A stretch of DNA of 43,978 nt from Nostoc indistinguendum CM1-VF10 (GCA_019359215.1 JAHHHS010000063.1:1-43978), one strand, 5' to 3'; shown: positions 8,444 to 16,603, counted from the first letter of the stretch. Program-made: numbers and translations. Notes: a model not told the origin generated them from the letters alone.

Positions 8444-9001
8444 GTGAACAATGACCGTAAGCACCGTTTATTATTTGTCCCACCTTCGACCCAGGATCAT
8501 CAACAGGGAATATTAAGTGCCACTGTGGTACTGGTGATGTATGGAGATTATCAATGTCAAGAGAGTGCGGATGTTTATCGGTTGCTGAAAGTCATTGGGC
8601 GACAACTGAGTATTTCGTTGGGAGAGGATTATTTGTGCTTTATTTTCCGCCATTTTCCGCAGATACAAATTCATTCTCAAGCTCTACGTGCGGCGGAAGC
8701 GGCCCAAGCGGCGGCTGTTCAAGGTCAGTTTTGGCAAATACATGACATTTTGTTTATCCATCAACAACATTTAGCAGATGGTTATTTAGTAGAGTATGCC
8801 AACGATCTAGGACTCAATATCTCCCAATTTCTACAAGATATGTGTAAGCATGTGCATCTTGAGCGCATCAATCAAGATATCGAAAGTGGCACCCGCAGTG
8901 GAGTAACGGCTACCCCAGCTTTGTTTATTAATGGGATTCGATATAGCGATCGCTGGAACCTTAAAGAGTTGATCGCAGCTATTGTCACTGCAAGCCATTA
9001 A
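8444..9001 (+). CDS. DsbA-family thioredoxin-fold protein with a single active-site Cys
   Basis: This 185-residue protein has the DsbA-like layout: beta strand TVVLVMYGDYQC, a helical insert (QALRAAEAAQAAAVQGQFWQ), a cis-proline loop TATPALFING and a final amphipathic helix. The usual CxxC is C38-Q-E-S41, so the resolving cysteine is absent. Two other Cys lie elsewhere. No signal peptide is visible, so it is probably cytoplasmic. A single-Cys site suggests a peroxidase-, glutathione- or isomerase-like role rather than net disulfide formation (inference). The GTG at 8444 is chosen because GGAGG lies five bases upstream. The hydrolase gene follows 46 bp downstream and could be cotranscribed. 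Confidence 0.8.
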   Translation: MNNDRKHRLLFVPPSTQDHQQGILSATVVLVMYGDYQCQESADVYRLLKVIGRQLSISLGEDYLCFIFRHFPQIQIHSQALRAAEAAQAAAVQGQFWQIHDILFIHQQHLADGYLVEYANDLGLNISQFLQDMCKHVHLERINQDIESGTRSGVTATPALFINGIRYSDRWNLKELIAAIVTASH

Positions 9002-9047
9002 TGTTCCTGGGTTTGAAACCCAACTAACAATCAGAAAGTAAGCAGTT

Positions 9048-9947
9048 ATGCAAAGAAGAACCAGTTTTGAAAGTAAAGGTTTAAAGTGTTCCGTCACCTT
9101 TTACACTCCAGATAAAGCAGTATCGGGTGATCGCCTTCCCGCCATTGTTATGGCTCATGGAATTGGCTTGACGAAAGAAATGGGACTACCGCAGTTTGCC
9201 GAGAAATTCACTCAAGCTGGGTTTGTCGTTTCGCTGTTCGATTATCGCTACCTTGGGGCTAGTGAGGGAGAACCTCGTGGGCAAATTATTCCTACCGAGC
9301 AGCATGAAGACTACCGCAATGCCATCACTTGGACTCAACTACAAAGTGAAGTTGACCCTGAGCGCATAGGTCTGTGGGGCTTCTCCTATAGCGGTGGTCA
9401 TGTACTGCATCTGGCCGCATTCGATCGGCGTGTGAAAGCGGTTGTGGCACAGATGCCTACAGTGAATGGATTTCTCAACTCCCGCCGCCTGACTTCTCCA
9501 CTTGAACTCAAAGAACTCACGAAGCTGCTTTCACAGGAGCGGATAAAACGGTATCAAACCAATGAGGTGAGCTACTTCCCGTTAGTTGCCCCACCCGGTC
9601 AACCCAGCGTGCTACCGACACCCGACGCATTCAATTGGGTTGAATCGGCTAAGAGTGCCAGTGAAGGGAGATGGGAGAATCGACTCACCTTTGAATCGGT
9701 TGAACACTGTCTTTATTACGAACCGATTCCTCACATAGAGGCAATCTTTCCCACCCCCCTATGCCTGATTGTGGGCGAGAAGGACTTTCTTGCACCTGCC
9801 GACTTAGCCGCCGCTGTCTATGCGCGGGCGATGGAGCCAAAGTCTCTCACAATCTTGAAAGGCGGACACTTTGATGCCTTCGAGGGAGAGGGCTTCGAGA
9901 TTGCAAGTACAACTGCCTTGAGATGGTTCGAGAAATATTTGAAATAA
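9048..9947 (+). CDS. Alpha/beta hydrolase
   Basis: This 299-residue protein has a complete alpha/beta-hydrolase core: oxyanion region MAHGIG, nucleophile elbow WGFSYSGGH (Ser113), acid Asp246 in GEKDFLAP and His274 in GGHFDAF. The GFSYSGG elbow and the DYRYLGASEGEPRG segment resemble dienelactone-hydrolase and X-Pro-peptidase relatives. The substrate cannot be told. There is no signal peptide. It follows the DsbA-like gene by 46 bp on the same strand, with GAAAGTAAG before the ATG as a weak ribosome site, and is probably in the same transcript as module copy 2. The gene is intact. Confidence 0.88.
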   Translation: MQRRTSFESKGLKCSVTFYTPDKAVSGDRLPAIVMAHGIGLTKEMGLPQFAEKFTQAGFVVSLFDYRYLGASEGEPRGQIIPTEQHEDYRNAITWTQLQSEVDPERIGLWGFSYSGGHVLHLAAFDRRVKAVVAQMPTVNGFLNSRRLTSPLELKELTKLLSQERIKRYQTNEVSYFPLVAPPGQPSVLPTPDAFNWVESAKSASEGRWENRLTFESVEHCLYYEPIPHIEAIFPTPLCLIVGEKDFLAPADLAAAVYARAMEPKSLTILKGGHFDAFEGEGFEIASTTALRWFEKYLK

Positions 9948-10004
9948 ACCTGAAGCACCTGTTTTGTAACTAAGTTGTGCCTTCGGTTGAATTTAGATTC
10001 CAAC

Positions 10005-11522
10005 CCCTAGCTGTCTAATTGGTATGTGAGAGCTTGAGACTCAAGCACAGTAAGAAGTTCGGTATGTTGATTAACCAAAGTTTGTATTGTGCGAACTGGA
10101 TGGCGACGAAGGCGACGTTTTTGTTGGCGAGGAACTTCTGCCAAAGCTAATTTACGACGTTGAGTTTTATACTCAGTTATAGGTACTTGCTGAATTTGTG
10201 CAAGTAGCTGTTTTTCATTTTCAGCGATGAAGAGAACTTGATATTGCCCAAAATCACGCAATTCGGCGGTTGATTTACGTCCACTAATTCGTCGCTGGTG
10301 GCGACGCAAATGGCTAAACATAGCTTCCATTTTTAAGTTATCTGGTGGCAAGCCTGGGATATCATAGCAGTGCAACAAATTAGCCCCGTACTTGTACCAC
10401 AGCCGTTGTAATTTTTTCTTAAGAGCAAACTGTGCCGGATTTTGTTGACTGTCAGGCACAAACTCTTGTAATAACTCTTCCATATTGCGCCGGGCTTGAA
10501 GGCTAGTAATAGATGAATTGCTAGTTTGTGTAATATCAGTCACATCATTTATGTTATGACTGGTGTGTTCAGGATAGTGCAAACATTCGGCAATTCGTCG
10601 CAACCACTTATGCGCTTCTGACAAGTCCGAGGACTTTTGGCAGTCCATCTAAATCTGCTTTTAATTGTTGTCGGAGCTTTGTATCTAATGGCAGTACAGA
10701 TCCACCCAAATTGTTGAGAAAGTGTGCCTGACAACGTTGATGTGGTGCATCTGGCCAACTTGAATTCATGGCGGTAATAATCGCTGATTCGCCATCTGAC
10801 AATGTTGCTAGCACTTTGTATGCTAATTCTTGATATGGTTGTAGCCACTCAATTAACCGTTGTGCCTGTGCCTGTGGCAACTGAATTGCACTGACTGGTG
10901 TACCACTTAATACTTCATATAATACGTATAACAAAGTCCCGTGACCCTCTGGCTGTAAAGCATCTATTGCCCAAATCAAGCCACCATGTTCAATGGCTGT
11001 GGCAGCTAATTTCTCCTGCGTATGTGCAATTGTTCCACCCAACAGTGCCAGAAATTGACGATATAACTTACCTACATTACTCTGATTAATTTCCACGCCA
11101 CGCTCGTTTAATGAACGTTGAATTTCTACCAACTGTTGATGCTCATGGTTGCCATCCTATAAATGCCAGCACGTCTAGCCCGTAGGTACTGTAAGGTAAA
11201 CTATACTTTAATACGCCAGTAGCGTAGTAATGTTTACCAAAATGTGTGCAACTGGAATTGGTACATTCTTTACTCTTGCCTGACACAAACACTGCACCAT
11301 CCATTGTTTGAACGGTTTTACGCATGTGTCTTGGTCTACGTAACGCTAATTCTGCCCCACAATGCACGCACTCGATGAGCGAACATTCTAATACTATTTG
11401 TTTGATATTACTGAATTTTCGTTCTGGGCGATGGCGAGGCAACTTGACTATCACTAATTTTTTACTGCTGCTAGGTGCTTTTCTCAGCTTACCTGCTTTG
11501 TATACCAATTAGATAGCTAGGG
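10005..11522 (-). mobile_element. Insertion sequence, about 1.5 kb, inserted in module copy 3
   Basis: The ends are inverted repeats: CCCTAGCT-G-TCTAATTGGTAT on the left and the same with A on the right, 20 of 21 bases. An 8-bp duplication, ATTCCAAC, flanks the element (9997-10004 and 11523-11530). It carries one transposase gene on the minus strand, broken into three frames. The 8-bp target duplication and DDE residues fit several families; I do not assign one. Confidence 0.85.
10007..11508 (-). pseudogene. DDE transposase, frameshifted twice
   Basis: Three consecutive minus-strand frames form one protein. The first (11508-11143) carries zinc-ribbon-like CxxC pairs (IECVHCGAEL, CTNSSC) and ends in LAFIGWQ. 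Dropping one base near 11146 continues as HEHQQLVEIQRSLNERG in the second frame (11132-10608). That frame holds the first two Asp of a DDE site (IWAIDALQPEG, TLSDGESAI) and CQAHFLNN. A second shift near 10620-10650 leads to the third frame with LKMEAMFSHLRRHQRRISGRK, the likely catalytic Glu region. Two independent shifts argue for decay rather than programmed frameshifting. The family is not recognised with certainty. Confidence 0.75.
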
Positions 11523-11645
11523 ATTCCAACTTAAGTTGGAATCACCTACCATCTTTAGATTGACTAATTCATCAATCATACTATTGTGTAAAACAGTCAA
11601 CCCAGGGTTGACTACAAGTTCGAGTCAATTTCCTATATTGAATTC
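11522..11645 (+). promoter_or_regulatory. Promoter module, copy 3
   Basis: The palindrome core ATTCCAACTTAAGTTGGAAT is perfect and spans 11522-11543 with its flanking G and C. The second dyad AGTCAACCC-A-GGGTTGACT (11595-11613) is also perfect but differs in sequence from copies 1 and 2. TATATT at 11634-11639 is again six bases before ATG 11646. The upstream part of this copy (TGTGCCTTCGGTTGAA, about 9977-10004) lies on the far side of the insertion sequence. Confidence 0.6.
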
Positions 11646-12104
11646 ATGCAAACACCAATAGCAAATCAGTTACAAGGTTTTATGAAAAAATACACCACCG
11701 CCCCCCACCGAAAATTACTAATTAGCTTTGGATTAATTGGCTTTGGTTTGATGATAGCCACCGCAGCACCTGTGGCCAGTGCTACAGCCGAGCCAAAGCA
11801 AGCAGAGATTCGCAAGATTGTGCAATCGAATCAGAGCCAGAATAAAGAAATAGTACGCGAAGGCTTTGCTAAATGGGCAAATAACACTGGTAGTTTCTTC
11901 GATCTGCTGGCTGATGATGTGGAATGGACGATTACAGGCAGAAGTCCAATTTCCAAAACCTACACCAGCCGCAAGCAGTTTTTGGAGGAAGCCATAGTAC
12001 CAATTAACGAGCGATTGAGCGCCAGAATAGTACCCAGTGTCCGAGGTATTTATGCCGAGGGCGACACGGTAATTGCCTTACTCGCATCCCACCAGAAACA
12101 GTAA
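11646..12104 (+). pseudogene. SnoaL/NTF2-like secreted protein, C-terminally truncated
   Basis: The leader ORF of the module (MQTPIANQLQGF) runs in frame into MKKYTTAPHRKL followed by a hydrophobic signal segment (LISFGLIGFGLMIATAAPVASA). The ATG at 11682 was therefore probably the original start. The mature part (IVREGFAKWANNTGSFFDLLADDVEWTITGRSPIS and GIYAEGDTVIAL) is the first two-thirds of a SnoaL/ketosteroid-isomerase-like cone fold. After VIAL the family normally continues with two or three more strands; here it turns into LASHQKQ and stops. The break coincides with the truncated end of the convergent ybaK-like gene, so one deletion removed both 3' ends. Confidence 0.7.
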
Positions 12105-12474
12105 TTTGCTCGAATAGAGTTGCCGTTTCATTAAGGTAAACTGGATAGTCTTTTTTACTAGCTAAAGCTGTCACGCCACCACGGATGTATCCTGTTAGTG
12201 GCTGAACTTCCTTGAGAGCAACCGTCTCAACCTTGCGGTTTCCTGAAATCCGCGCCAAAGCTTTTAAGTCCAACTGAGCATTTCCTGGCACAACAGCAAA
12301 ACAGATACCTGTTATGTCACCTCTGACTACTAAAGTCTTAAAAACTTGCTCTGGCAGAAGACCAACTTTGTGCGCTGTACTCTCAGCAGCCAAATCATCA
12401 GGATCTACGTCATAGCTCAGGATTTGGTAGAGAATACCTAGTTTATCCAGTAGTCGAGCAGCATTAGTTTTCAT
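12004..12474 (-). pseudogene. YbaK/EbsC-type aminoacyl-tRNA deacylase, C-terminally altered
   Basis: It starts at ATG 12474, five bases after the vapC stop, with AAGAG as ribosome site. The protein shows the YbaK core: KTNAARLLDKLGILY, VFKTLVVRGD, AVVPGNAQLDLKALARISG, GYIRGGVTALASKKDYPVYLNE and ITVSGG. The family hydrolyses mischarged Cys-tRNA(Pro) or Ala-tRNA(Pro) in the cytoplasm. After SGGMR the frame enters sequence belonging to the opposite-strand SnoaL-like gene (VRQLPCRPRHKYLG), so the last strand and helix are replaced. The catalytic Lys region GYIRGG...SKK is retained, so partial activity cannot be excluded. Confidence 0.75.
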
Positions 12475-12479
12475 TGCTC

Positions 12480-12875
12480 TTATTCCCAATCTTCAATCAC
12501 CAGTCCACTAACGCGACTAAATTCTCTTGTGTTGTGCGTAACTAATGTTAATTTATTCACTAGCGCAATCGCTGCAATCTGTAATTCATTTGGCCCAATT
12601 GGTGTACCAAGCATCCCTAACTCTGCCCGAATTGTGCCAAAAATTCGAGATGCCCGATCATCAAAAGGCAAAAATACAAAATTATTTAAGAATGCTTCTT
12701 GTAATGCTAAAGTCCGTGTGGGATTATTACTTCGCATTGCACCATAGAATAGTTCGGCTTTTACTACCGAACAAACAATATCTGCTGGTGATAGCGATTC
12801 TAACCTCTGCCTCACAGCAGATATAGGACGATTTAGATAAACAATACAAGCATTGGTATCTAACAAATATCTCAC
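12480..12875 (-). CDS. vapC: VapC-type PIN-domain ribonuclease toxin
   Basis: This 131-residue PIN protein has Asp6 in YLLDTNA, Glu41 in VVKAELFYGA and the closing THNTREFSRVSGLVIEDWE. VapC toxins are Mg-dependent ribonucleases that usually cut tRNA or rRNA. At the third acidic position the protein has Glu97 (GPNELQIAAIAL) where many relatives have Asp, a conservative change. The start is GTG 12875, overlapping the antitoxin stop as GTGA, the normal vapBC arrangement. The upstream antitoxin is frameshifted, so toxin synthesis may be low, or the toxin may be inactive or neutralised by other VapB proteins. The gene itself is intact. Confidence 0.88.
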   Translation of the reverse strand: MRYLLDTNACIVYLNRPISAVRQRLESLSPADIVCSVVKAELFYGAMRSNNPTRTLALQEAFLNNFVFLPFDDRASRIFGTIRAELGMLGTPIGPNELQIAAIALVNKLTLVTHNTREFSRVSGLVIEDWE

Positions 12876-13125
12876 TCTAATGGCTCCCTAGTGTCATACT
12901 CACCTTGGGGATATCTTTGAATTGGGTCATCCGCTAATGATCCAGCTGTTTGTTCAAAAAATCCGGCTGGCCATCCTAATTGTTCGGGTGTTTTTGGGGG
13001 ACTATTGGCTCTAGCTGTTGATATGTTACTGTTACTTCTATTTCTTTGTCTGTTATCCCCGTGGGGATACTAAGGTGTAAAATGCCGTCAGCCCCAACAT
13101 GAGAACATAACTTAATACTTTGCAT
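12872..13125 (-). pseudogene. VapB-type antitoxin, frameshifted
   Basis: ATG 13125, with GGAG about ten bases upstream, opens MQSIKLCSHVGADGILHLSIP, the N-terminal strand region of cyanobacterial VapB-like antitoxins. After VTVTYQQLE this frame ends (PKHPNN-stop). Another frame then continues with PKTPEQLGWPAGFFEQTAG and DDPIQRYPQGEYDTREPLE, the toxin-binding tail, up to TGA 12874-12872 overlapping the vapC start. The shift lies near 13003-13018. The N-terminal DNA-binding or dimer part may still be made, but the tail that wraps VapC would be out of frame. Confidence 0.75.
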
Positions 13126-13149
13126 TACTGTTTTCTCCTATTCCTTGGT

Positions 13150-13438
13150 TTATCGAGAATTGGGTAGTACCTCAACTATGATGCCGTATTCTTTCTCAAT
13201 CAAACCCAACAGCTTCTCTTCCACGGGAGTCAATTACGGTCGCTTCAACTCCCCCAAGGTGTGTGCTGAAGCACTTGGAGCATCTTCCAAGTTCTTGTTT
13301 TCTCGTAACCTACTGATGCAATCACTTAGGGTGTCAGAAACAGCGCCATCGCTGATTAACTGCATCTGCTGACATTCCGATGAATAAGCCAATTCCTGAG
13401 ATATTATCTCGCTAAATCGACGCAGGTGTTGAACTCGC
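13150..13438 (-). pseudogene. Unrecognised small gene with an in-frame stop
   Basis: The minus-strand frame reads RVQHLRRFSEIISQELAYSSE through DTLSDCISRLRENKNLED to a TAA at 13236-13234. It then continues in the same frame as TPVEEKLLGLIEKEYGIIVEVLPNSR to TAA 13152-13150. Helical, charged sequence on both sides of the stop suggests one former protein of about 95 residues with CAA changed to TAA. I do not recognise a family. Confidence 0.3.
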
Positions 13439-13439
13439 T

Positions 13440-13680
13440 ATGAAGAAAGCTATTGAAAAACATCGCCGTCTAGTAGAATCTATTAGCATTTGGCAAAATG
13501 GCCAAGTTGTGAGATTAACCGCAGAACAAATTCCTCTTCTCAACTTAGATGAGTAAATTATTTTCCCTCATTCCAGATCAAATCCGAGATAAATTACCAC
13601 TAACGGAAGATAAAAAACAACTACTTCAACCAATACCTCTGCCAATTTACGAGGGTTCAACACCCGTAGAAACGGGATGA
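13440..13680 (+). other. Two short overlapping frames, unrecognised
   Basis: ATG 13440 opens MKKAIEKHRRLVESISIWQ...TAEQIPLLNLDE and stops at TAA 13554-13556. A second frame from ATG 13549 (MSKLFSLIPDQIRDKLPL) ends at TGA 13678-13680. The first looks like the C-terminal end of a small cyanobacterial protein that has lost its beginning. The second is cut by the transposase fragment that follows. No function is proposed. Confidence 0.3.
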
Positions 13681-13780
13681 ATACGTCCTAAAGAAGTAAG
13701 CTTGGTAAAAATCTGGGTTAATAAAATAGGCTCAGGCATTTCCGGAAGCATTTTTAACATTTCACGAACATATCGAAAAC

Positions 13781-13974
13781 CACGATAATTCACACGGAAT
13801 AAATGCTTGCGGAAAAATAGCCAAAACAACGTAGCCCAAGGTATTACCGTATGAAAAAACCAAGGGCATTGTCCGATAACTACTACCAATCCCTGCCCAA
13901 CGAGAAATCCCTAACATCGTGACTCGGCCGCTCATTGCTAACATGGCCAGGATTATTTGGTTCAATTGCCGCAT
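13781..13974 (-). pseudogene. Transposase N-terminal fragment
   Basis: It starts MRQLNQIILAMLAMSGRVTMLGISRWAGIGSSYRT and, after one frameshift in the T-run near 13850, continues as HTVIPWATLFWLFFRKHLF. This is the opening of a DDE transposase common in Nostoc, with its GRVT, SRW and SYRT words. The catalytic region is absent; sequence beyond about 13790 no longer matches. It is a degraded 5' end of an insertion sequence. Confidence 0.6.
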
Positions 13975-14066
13975 TGTTGTAGCATTTATCTGCGGTAACA
14001 GGCACTCTCCGCAGTGATAAGATATCGAGCATGGGCTGTTCGTGGGTTTTGAGTTGTCGTTGTGAG

Positions 14067-14174
14067 AGACAATAACTCTACTAGAGCAGCCCTATCTCTT
14101 CAAAGTTTGCGATCGCACACAAGCTTGGAAATTTATGCCAAGACAATAACTCTACTACATCGGCCCTCTCTTTT
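14067..14174 (+). repeat. Pair of 34-bp imperfect direct repeats, 74 bp apart
   Basis: AGACAATAACTCTACTA begins both copies (14067 and 14141). The following bases agree in most positions (GCCCT..TCT). They lie just outside the transposase fragment and may be part of the end of its element. Confidence 0.6.
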
Positions 14175-14213
14175 CATCCTCTTATTTTGGCTAAGGTATT
14201 GCTAACACTAAAT

Positions 14214-14278
14214 TCTAATAAGCGTAAGTACTACAGCAAGGGGAGAGAGCTATGAGGCTTATCCTATCTGCATCCTAG
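14214..14278 (+). pseudogene. IS4-type transposase C-terminal scar
   Basis: The frame SNKRKYYSKG followed after one shift by RAMRLILSAS-stop matches the end of the IS4-type fragment at 20090-20171 (LNRNKIEYYLRGMRAMELILSTF). Only the last 20 or so residues survive. Confidence 0.55.
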
Positions 14279-14369
14279 CCCTTTTGTAGCCCCGCAAGGT
14301 CGGTTTGTTGGCCCACTGCCCTCAGCTCGTCGTGATTTTATTTTTTGGAAGTCCTTTAAACCACTCAAC

Positions 14370-15541
14370 TCAAAATAATTCAAAATATTCTCTTTGCTCC
14401 CAATTAGTCACCTGTAATAAATAGTCTTCTGGTAGCTGATCGGCGACGGACTGCAAAAAGCGATTAATTTCACTTTGTTTCATCCTAATGATGAAGTTTA
14501 TGAACTGCTGCCCCATTTTTTGAGAAAAAAGTTCGCTTTGGCTCAAATATGAAATCGCCTCTGGCAAACTTTTGGGTAAGGTTGGGCTTTCTGTAGCATA
14601 AGGTGAATCTGTTGGGGAACCAGGGTCAACTTTATGATCTACACCATCTAACCCAGAAATCAATTGCGATGCCATATACAGATAGGGATTGGCTGCTGGT
14701 TCTCCAACTCGGTTTTCAATGTGGGTGGTAGGGTCATTATAACCGCCTTGTAATCTAAATCATTGCCCCTCGGTTTTCTAACCCCCATCCGGCACGGTCA
14801 GGGGCTAGGGAATAAGGCCTAAATCTTTTGTAGCCGTTAATTGTCGGGGTTGTGAACACAGAAGCAGCATTGGCGTGTTTAAGAAGACCACCAACGAAGT
14901 ATTTACCTAAATCTGACATCAAGATTTTAGAGTTTCCAGACATGAAAGCGTTCTCGCCTGTGGTTCGGTCTACAAGGGATTGGTGCAAATGCCAGCCATT
15001 AGAAGAAGAACCTTGCAGTCCTGGACGACACATAAATGATGCGATGTAACCTTGTTGACGGCAGATTTGCTTGGTTGCCATTCGGAATATTATCATTGTG
15101 TCCGCAGCAAGCAACGCCGGAATTGGGTCAAAGGTAAATTCAAATTGACCGACACCTCCTTCGTTTTCTACACTCCTTAAAGGCAATCCCATTTCAACTA
15201 AGTTTTCTGCCAGAACGCGCAGCAAATCATGAATCTCTGGATTGTGGGATTCTAAAAGGTATTGGAAGCTATGCTCTACAGCGCTAACTAATGCCGGTTC
15301 ACCTGGTTTTCCAGAAGTCCCAACATCAGCCATCGCTAACATCGGATGTGACAACTTTGCCAGATACCACTCAACTTCTAAGCCGACAATATGCTCTAAC
15401 CCCCTTTGATGTAACTCTACCAATGATTGCCGCATTCTCCCGCGACTGGAAAAAGGCATTGGCTGACCATTTTGAAAGTACTCGTCACATGCCTAATCAT
15501 ATTCAACTGTCTGTGCGGTTAATTTGAAATTAGCGGCTCAT
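14370..15541 (-). pseudogene. Glutamine synthetase family pseudogene
   Basis: The C-terminal three-quarters of a GlnA/gamma-glutamylpolyamine-synthetase-type protein is readable: GQPMPFSSRG, GLEVEWYL, GGVGQFEFTFDP, NGWHLHQSL, NGYKRFRPYSLAPDRAGWG and the ending WEQREYFELF. One extra T at about 14757-14760 shifts the frame between GAMI and RLQGGYNDPTTHIENRVGE. A TAG just before ACDEYFQNGQ (near 15493) is a second lesion, and the N-terminal beta-grasp domain is missing. These enzymes ligate ammonia or amines to glutamate with ATP. With a shift inside the catalytic barrel and no N-terminus the gene is dead. Confidence 0.85.
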
Positions 15542-15738
15542 GCGCTTCCATTCTTGGTGATAACCGCGAATAGTTTATGTTTCACTTTTAATATCCGAGT
15601 TTTTTATTAAATAATGATTATTGTGTAGGGGGATGGAAGGTGGTAGGCGATCGCTCTTAACCCCGTTTTGTCAATCTGGGAGAAGCCAATCCCTGGAAAC
15701 CTTTCGGAGCTTTACTTTTCAGCTTTTGACTATAAATT

Positions 15739-16149
15739 TTAGTTTCTGTTAAAAAATAAAGGTTGAAGCGGAGCATACCGAGGCATGATTGCTCGATACG
15801 CTTGAATTTGTTCGCGAGTTCTGACTTCCAGTAGCCGATCAAATCCCTCTTCACCAAATGCCTCTTTCATTGAGTTAATCAGACCCAACGTTAACTCAGC
15901 GTAGCGATCAGGGAAGAAACGATCAGCAGCAGGCGTTAACTCCCATAACTTGGCAGGCCGTCCCATCGGACGTGCTTCTTTGTGGTACGTCACAAATCCT
16001 TCTTTTTGCAAAGCATAGATATGCTGCCGCACTGCCATTGCGGTGATGTTCAAGTGGGAGGCGAGCGTTTCCGCATCCGTTGCTCCTTCTTGTTTGAGAT
16101 ATTGGACGATCGCCCGTCGAGTCCGAACGCTAATTGATTCTGCTTTCAT
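15739..16149 (-). CDS. SufR/ArsR-like HTH regulator, C-terminally shortened
   Basis: ATG 16149 is preferred to the TTG further upstream. The winged helix-turn-helix (TRRAIVQYLKQEGATDAETLASHLNITAMAVRQHIYALQKEGFV) and the following ARPMGRPAKLWELTPAADRFFPDRYAELTLGL match the DNA-binding and middle parts of SufR-like regulators. Those are usually over 200 residues and carry a Cys cluster for an Fe-S centre in the C-terminal half. Here the protein ends at about residue 136 (MPRYAPLQPLFFNRN) and has no Cys, so the sensing domain is absent. It may still bind DNA but could not sense in the usual way. It diverges from the SDR scar at 16254. Confidence 0.7.
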   Translation of the reverse strand: MKAESISVRTRRAIVQYLKQEGATDAETLASHLNITAMAVRQHIYALQKEGFVTYHKEARPMGRPAKLWELTPAADRFFPDRYAELTLGLINSMKEAFGEEGFDRLLEVRTREQIQAYRAIMPRYAPLQPLFFNRN

Positions 16150-16253
16150 ACTTAACAAATTAAAGAAGAAGCTTTACAAAGTCAAGTTAAGCACTTATGA
16201 TTCTTACTAAAGGTTTTTCTTTATAAAGTCGCAACTTCTCAAGTTGGTGCAGT

Positions 16254-16532
16254 ATGGCGAATACCGCATCTAAATTTGGGCTGCGGGGTGTGGTTCATGC
16301 CCTGCGGGAATGTTTACGAGAGCATCGTATTCCAGTGACTTCGCTTAACCCAGGTAGTATTGCGGCAGAAATCGCCTATGAAGCTGGGGCAGAGGCAGCA
16401 ATCCAAACCTACGACAGCAGGCAAATTCCAATGCAGGATTTGGTTCTCTTACTGCGCTGTTTACGTCAACTATCGCGCGTTTCCTGTGTGAAAGAGATTG
16501 ATATTCCGGCGATGTCCGATCGCTATGCCTGA
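16254..16532 (+). pseudogene. Short-chain dehydrogenase, C-terminal remnant
   Basis: ASKFGLRGVVHALRECLREHRIPVTSLNPGSI is the classical SDR segment from the active-site Lys through the NPG turn, followed by an ordinary SDR tail. The whole Rossmann nucleotide-binding half is gone. The catalytic Tyr, four residues before the Lys (YxxxK), has become Asn in NTASK. ATG 16254 is only the first Met. It is a non-functional remnant lying between a truncated regulator and a truncated RidA gene. Confidence 0.7.
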
Positions 16533-16603
16533 GAAATTGTGTTTCTACTCGGTTGATCTCCAGCGCTGACAACTTTCAACAAAATTGATTTAAGAGTCAA
16601 ATC

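Larger units (their letters stand above)
13975..14369. other. Gene-free stretch with insertion-sequence debris
   Basis: No intact gene. It holds two imperfect 34-bp direct repeats (14067-14100 and 14141-14174) and a short transposase C-terminal scar (14214-14278), and borders the glutamine synthetase remnant. Confidence 0.5.

Noticed and set aside
10007..11508. Programmed frameshifting of the transposase in the insertion sequence at 10005
   Set aside because: Two separate shifts in different contexts, without an A6-type slippery run at the junctions, fit decay better.
13145..13372. Plus-strand 75-residue frame
   Set aside because: It lies antisense to a longer, more protein-like minus-strand frame and shows no domain.
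14067..14174. The 34-bp direct repeats as a second CRISPR unit
   Set aside because: The copies differ at several positions in their 3' half, lack a conserved ATTGAAAC-type end, and border transposase debris.
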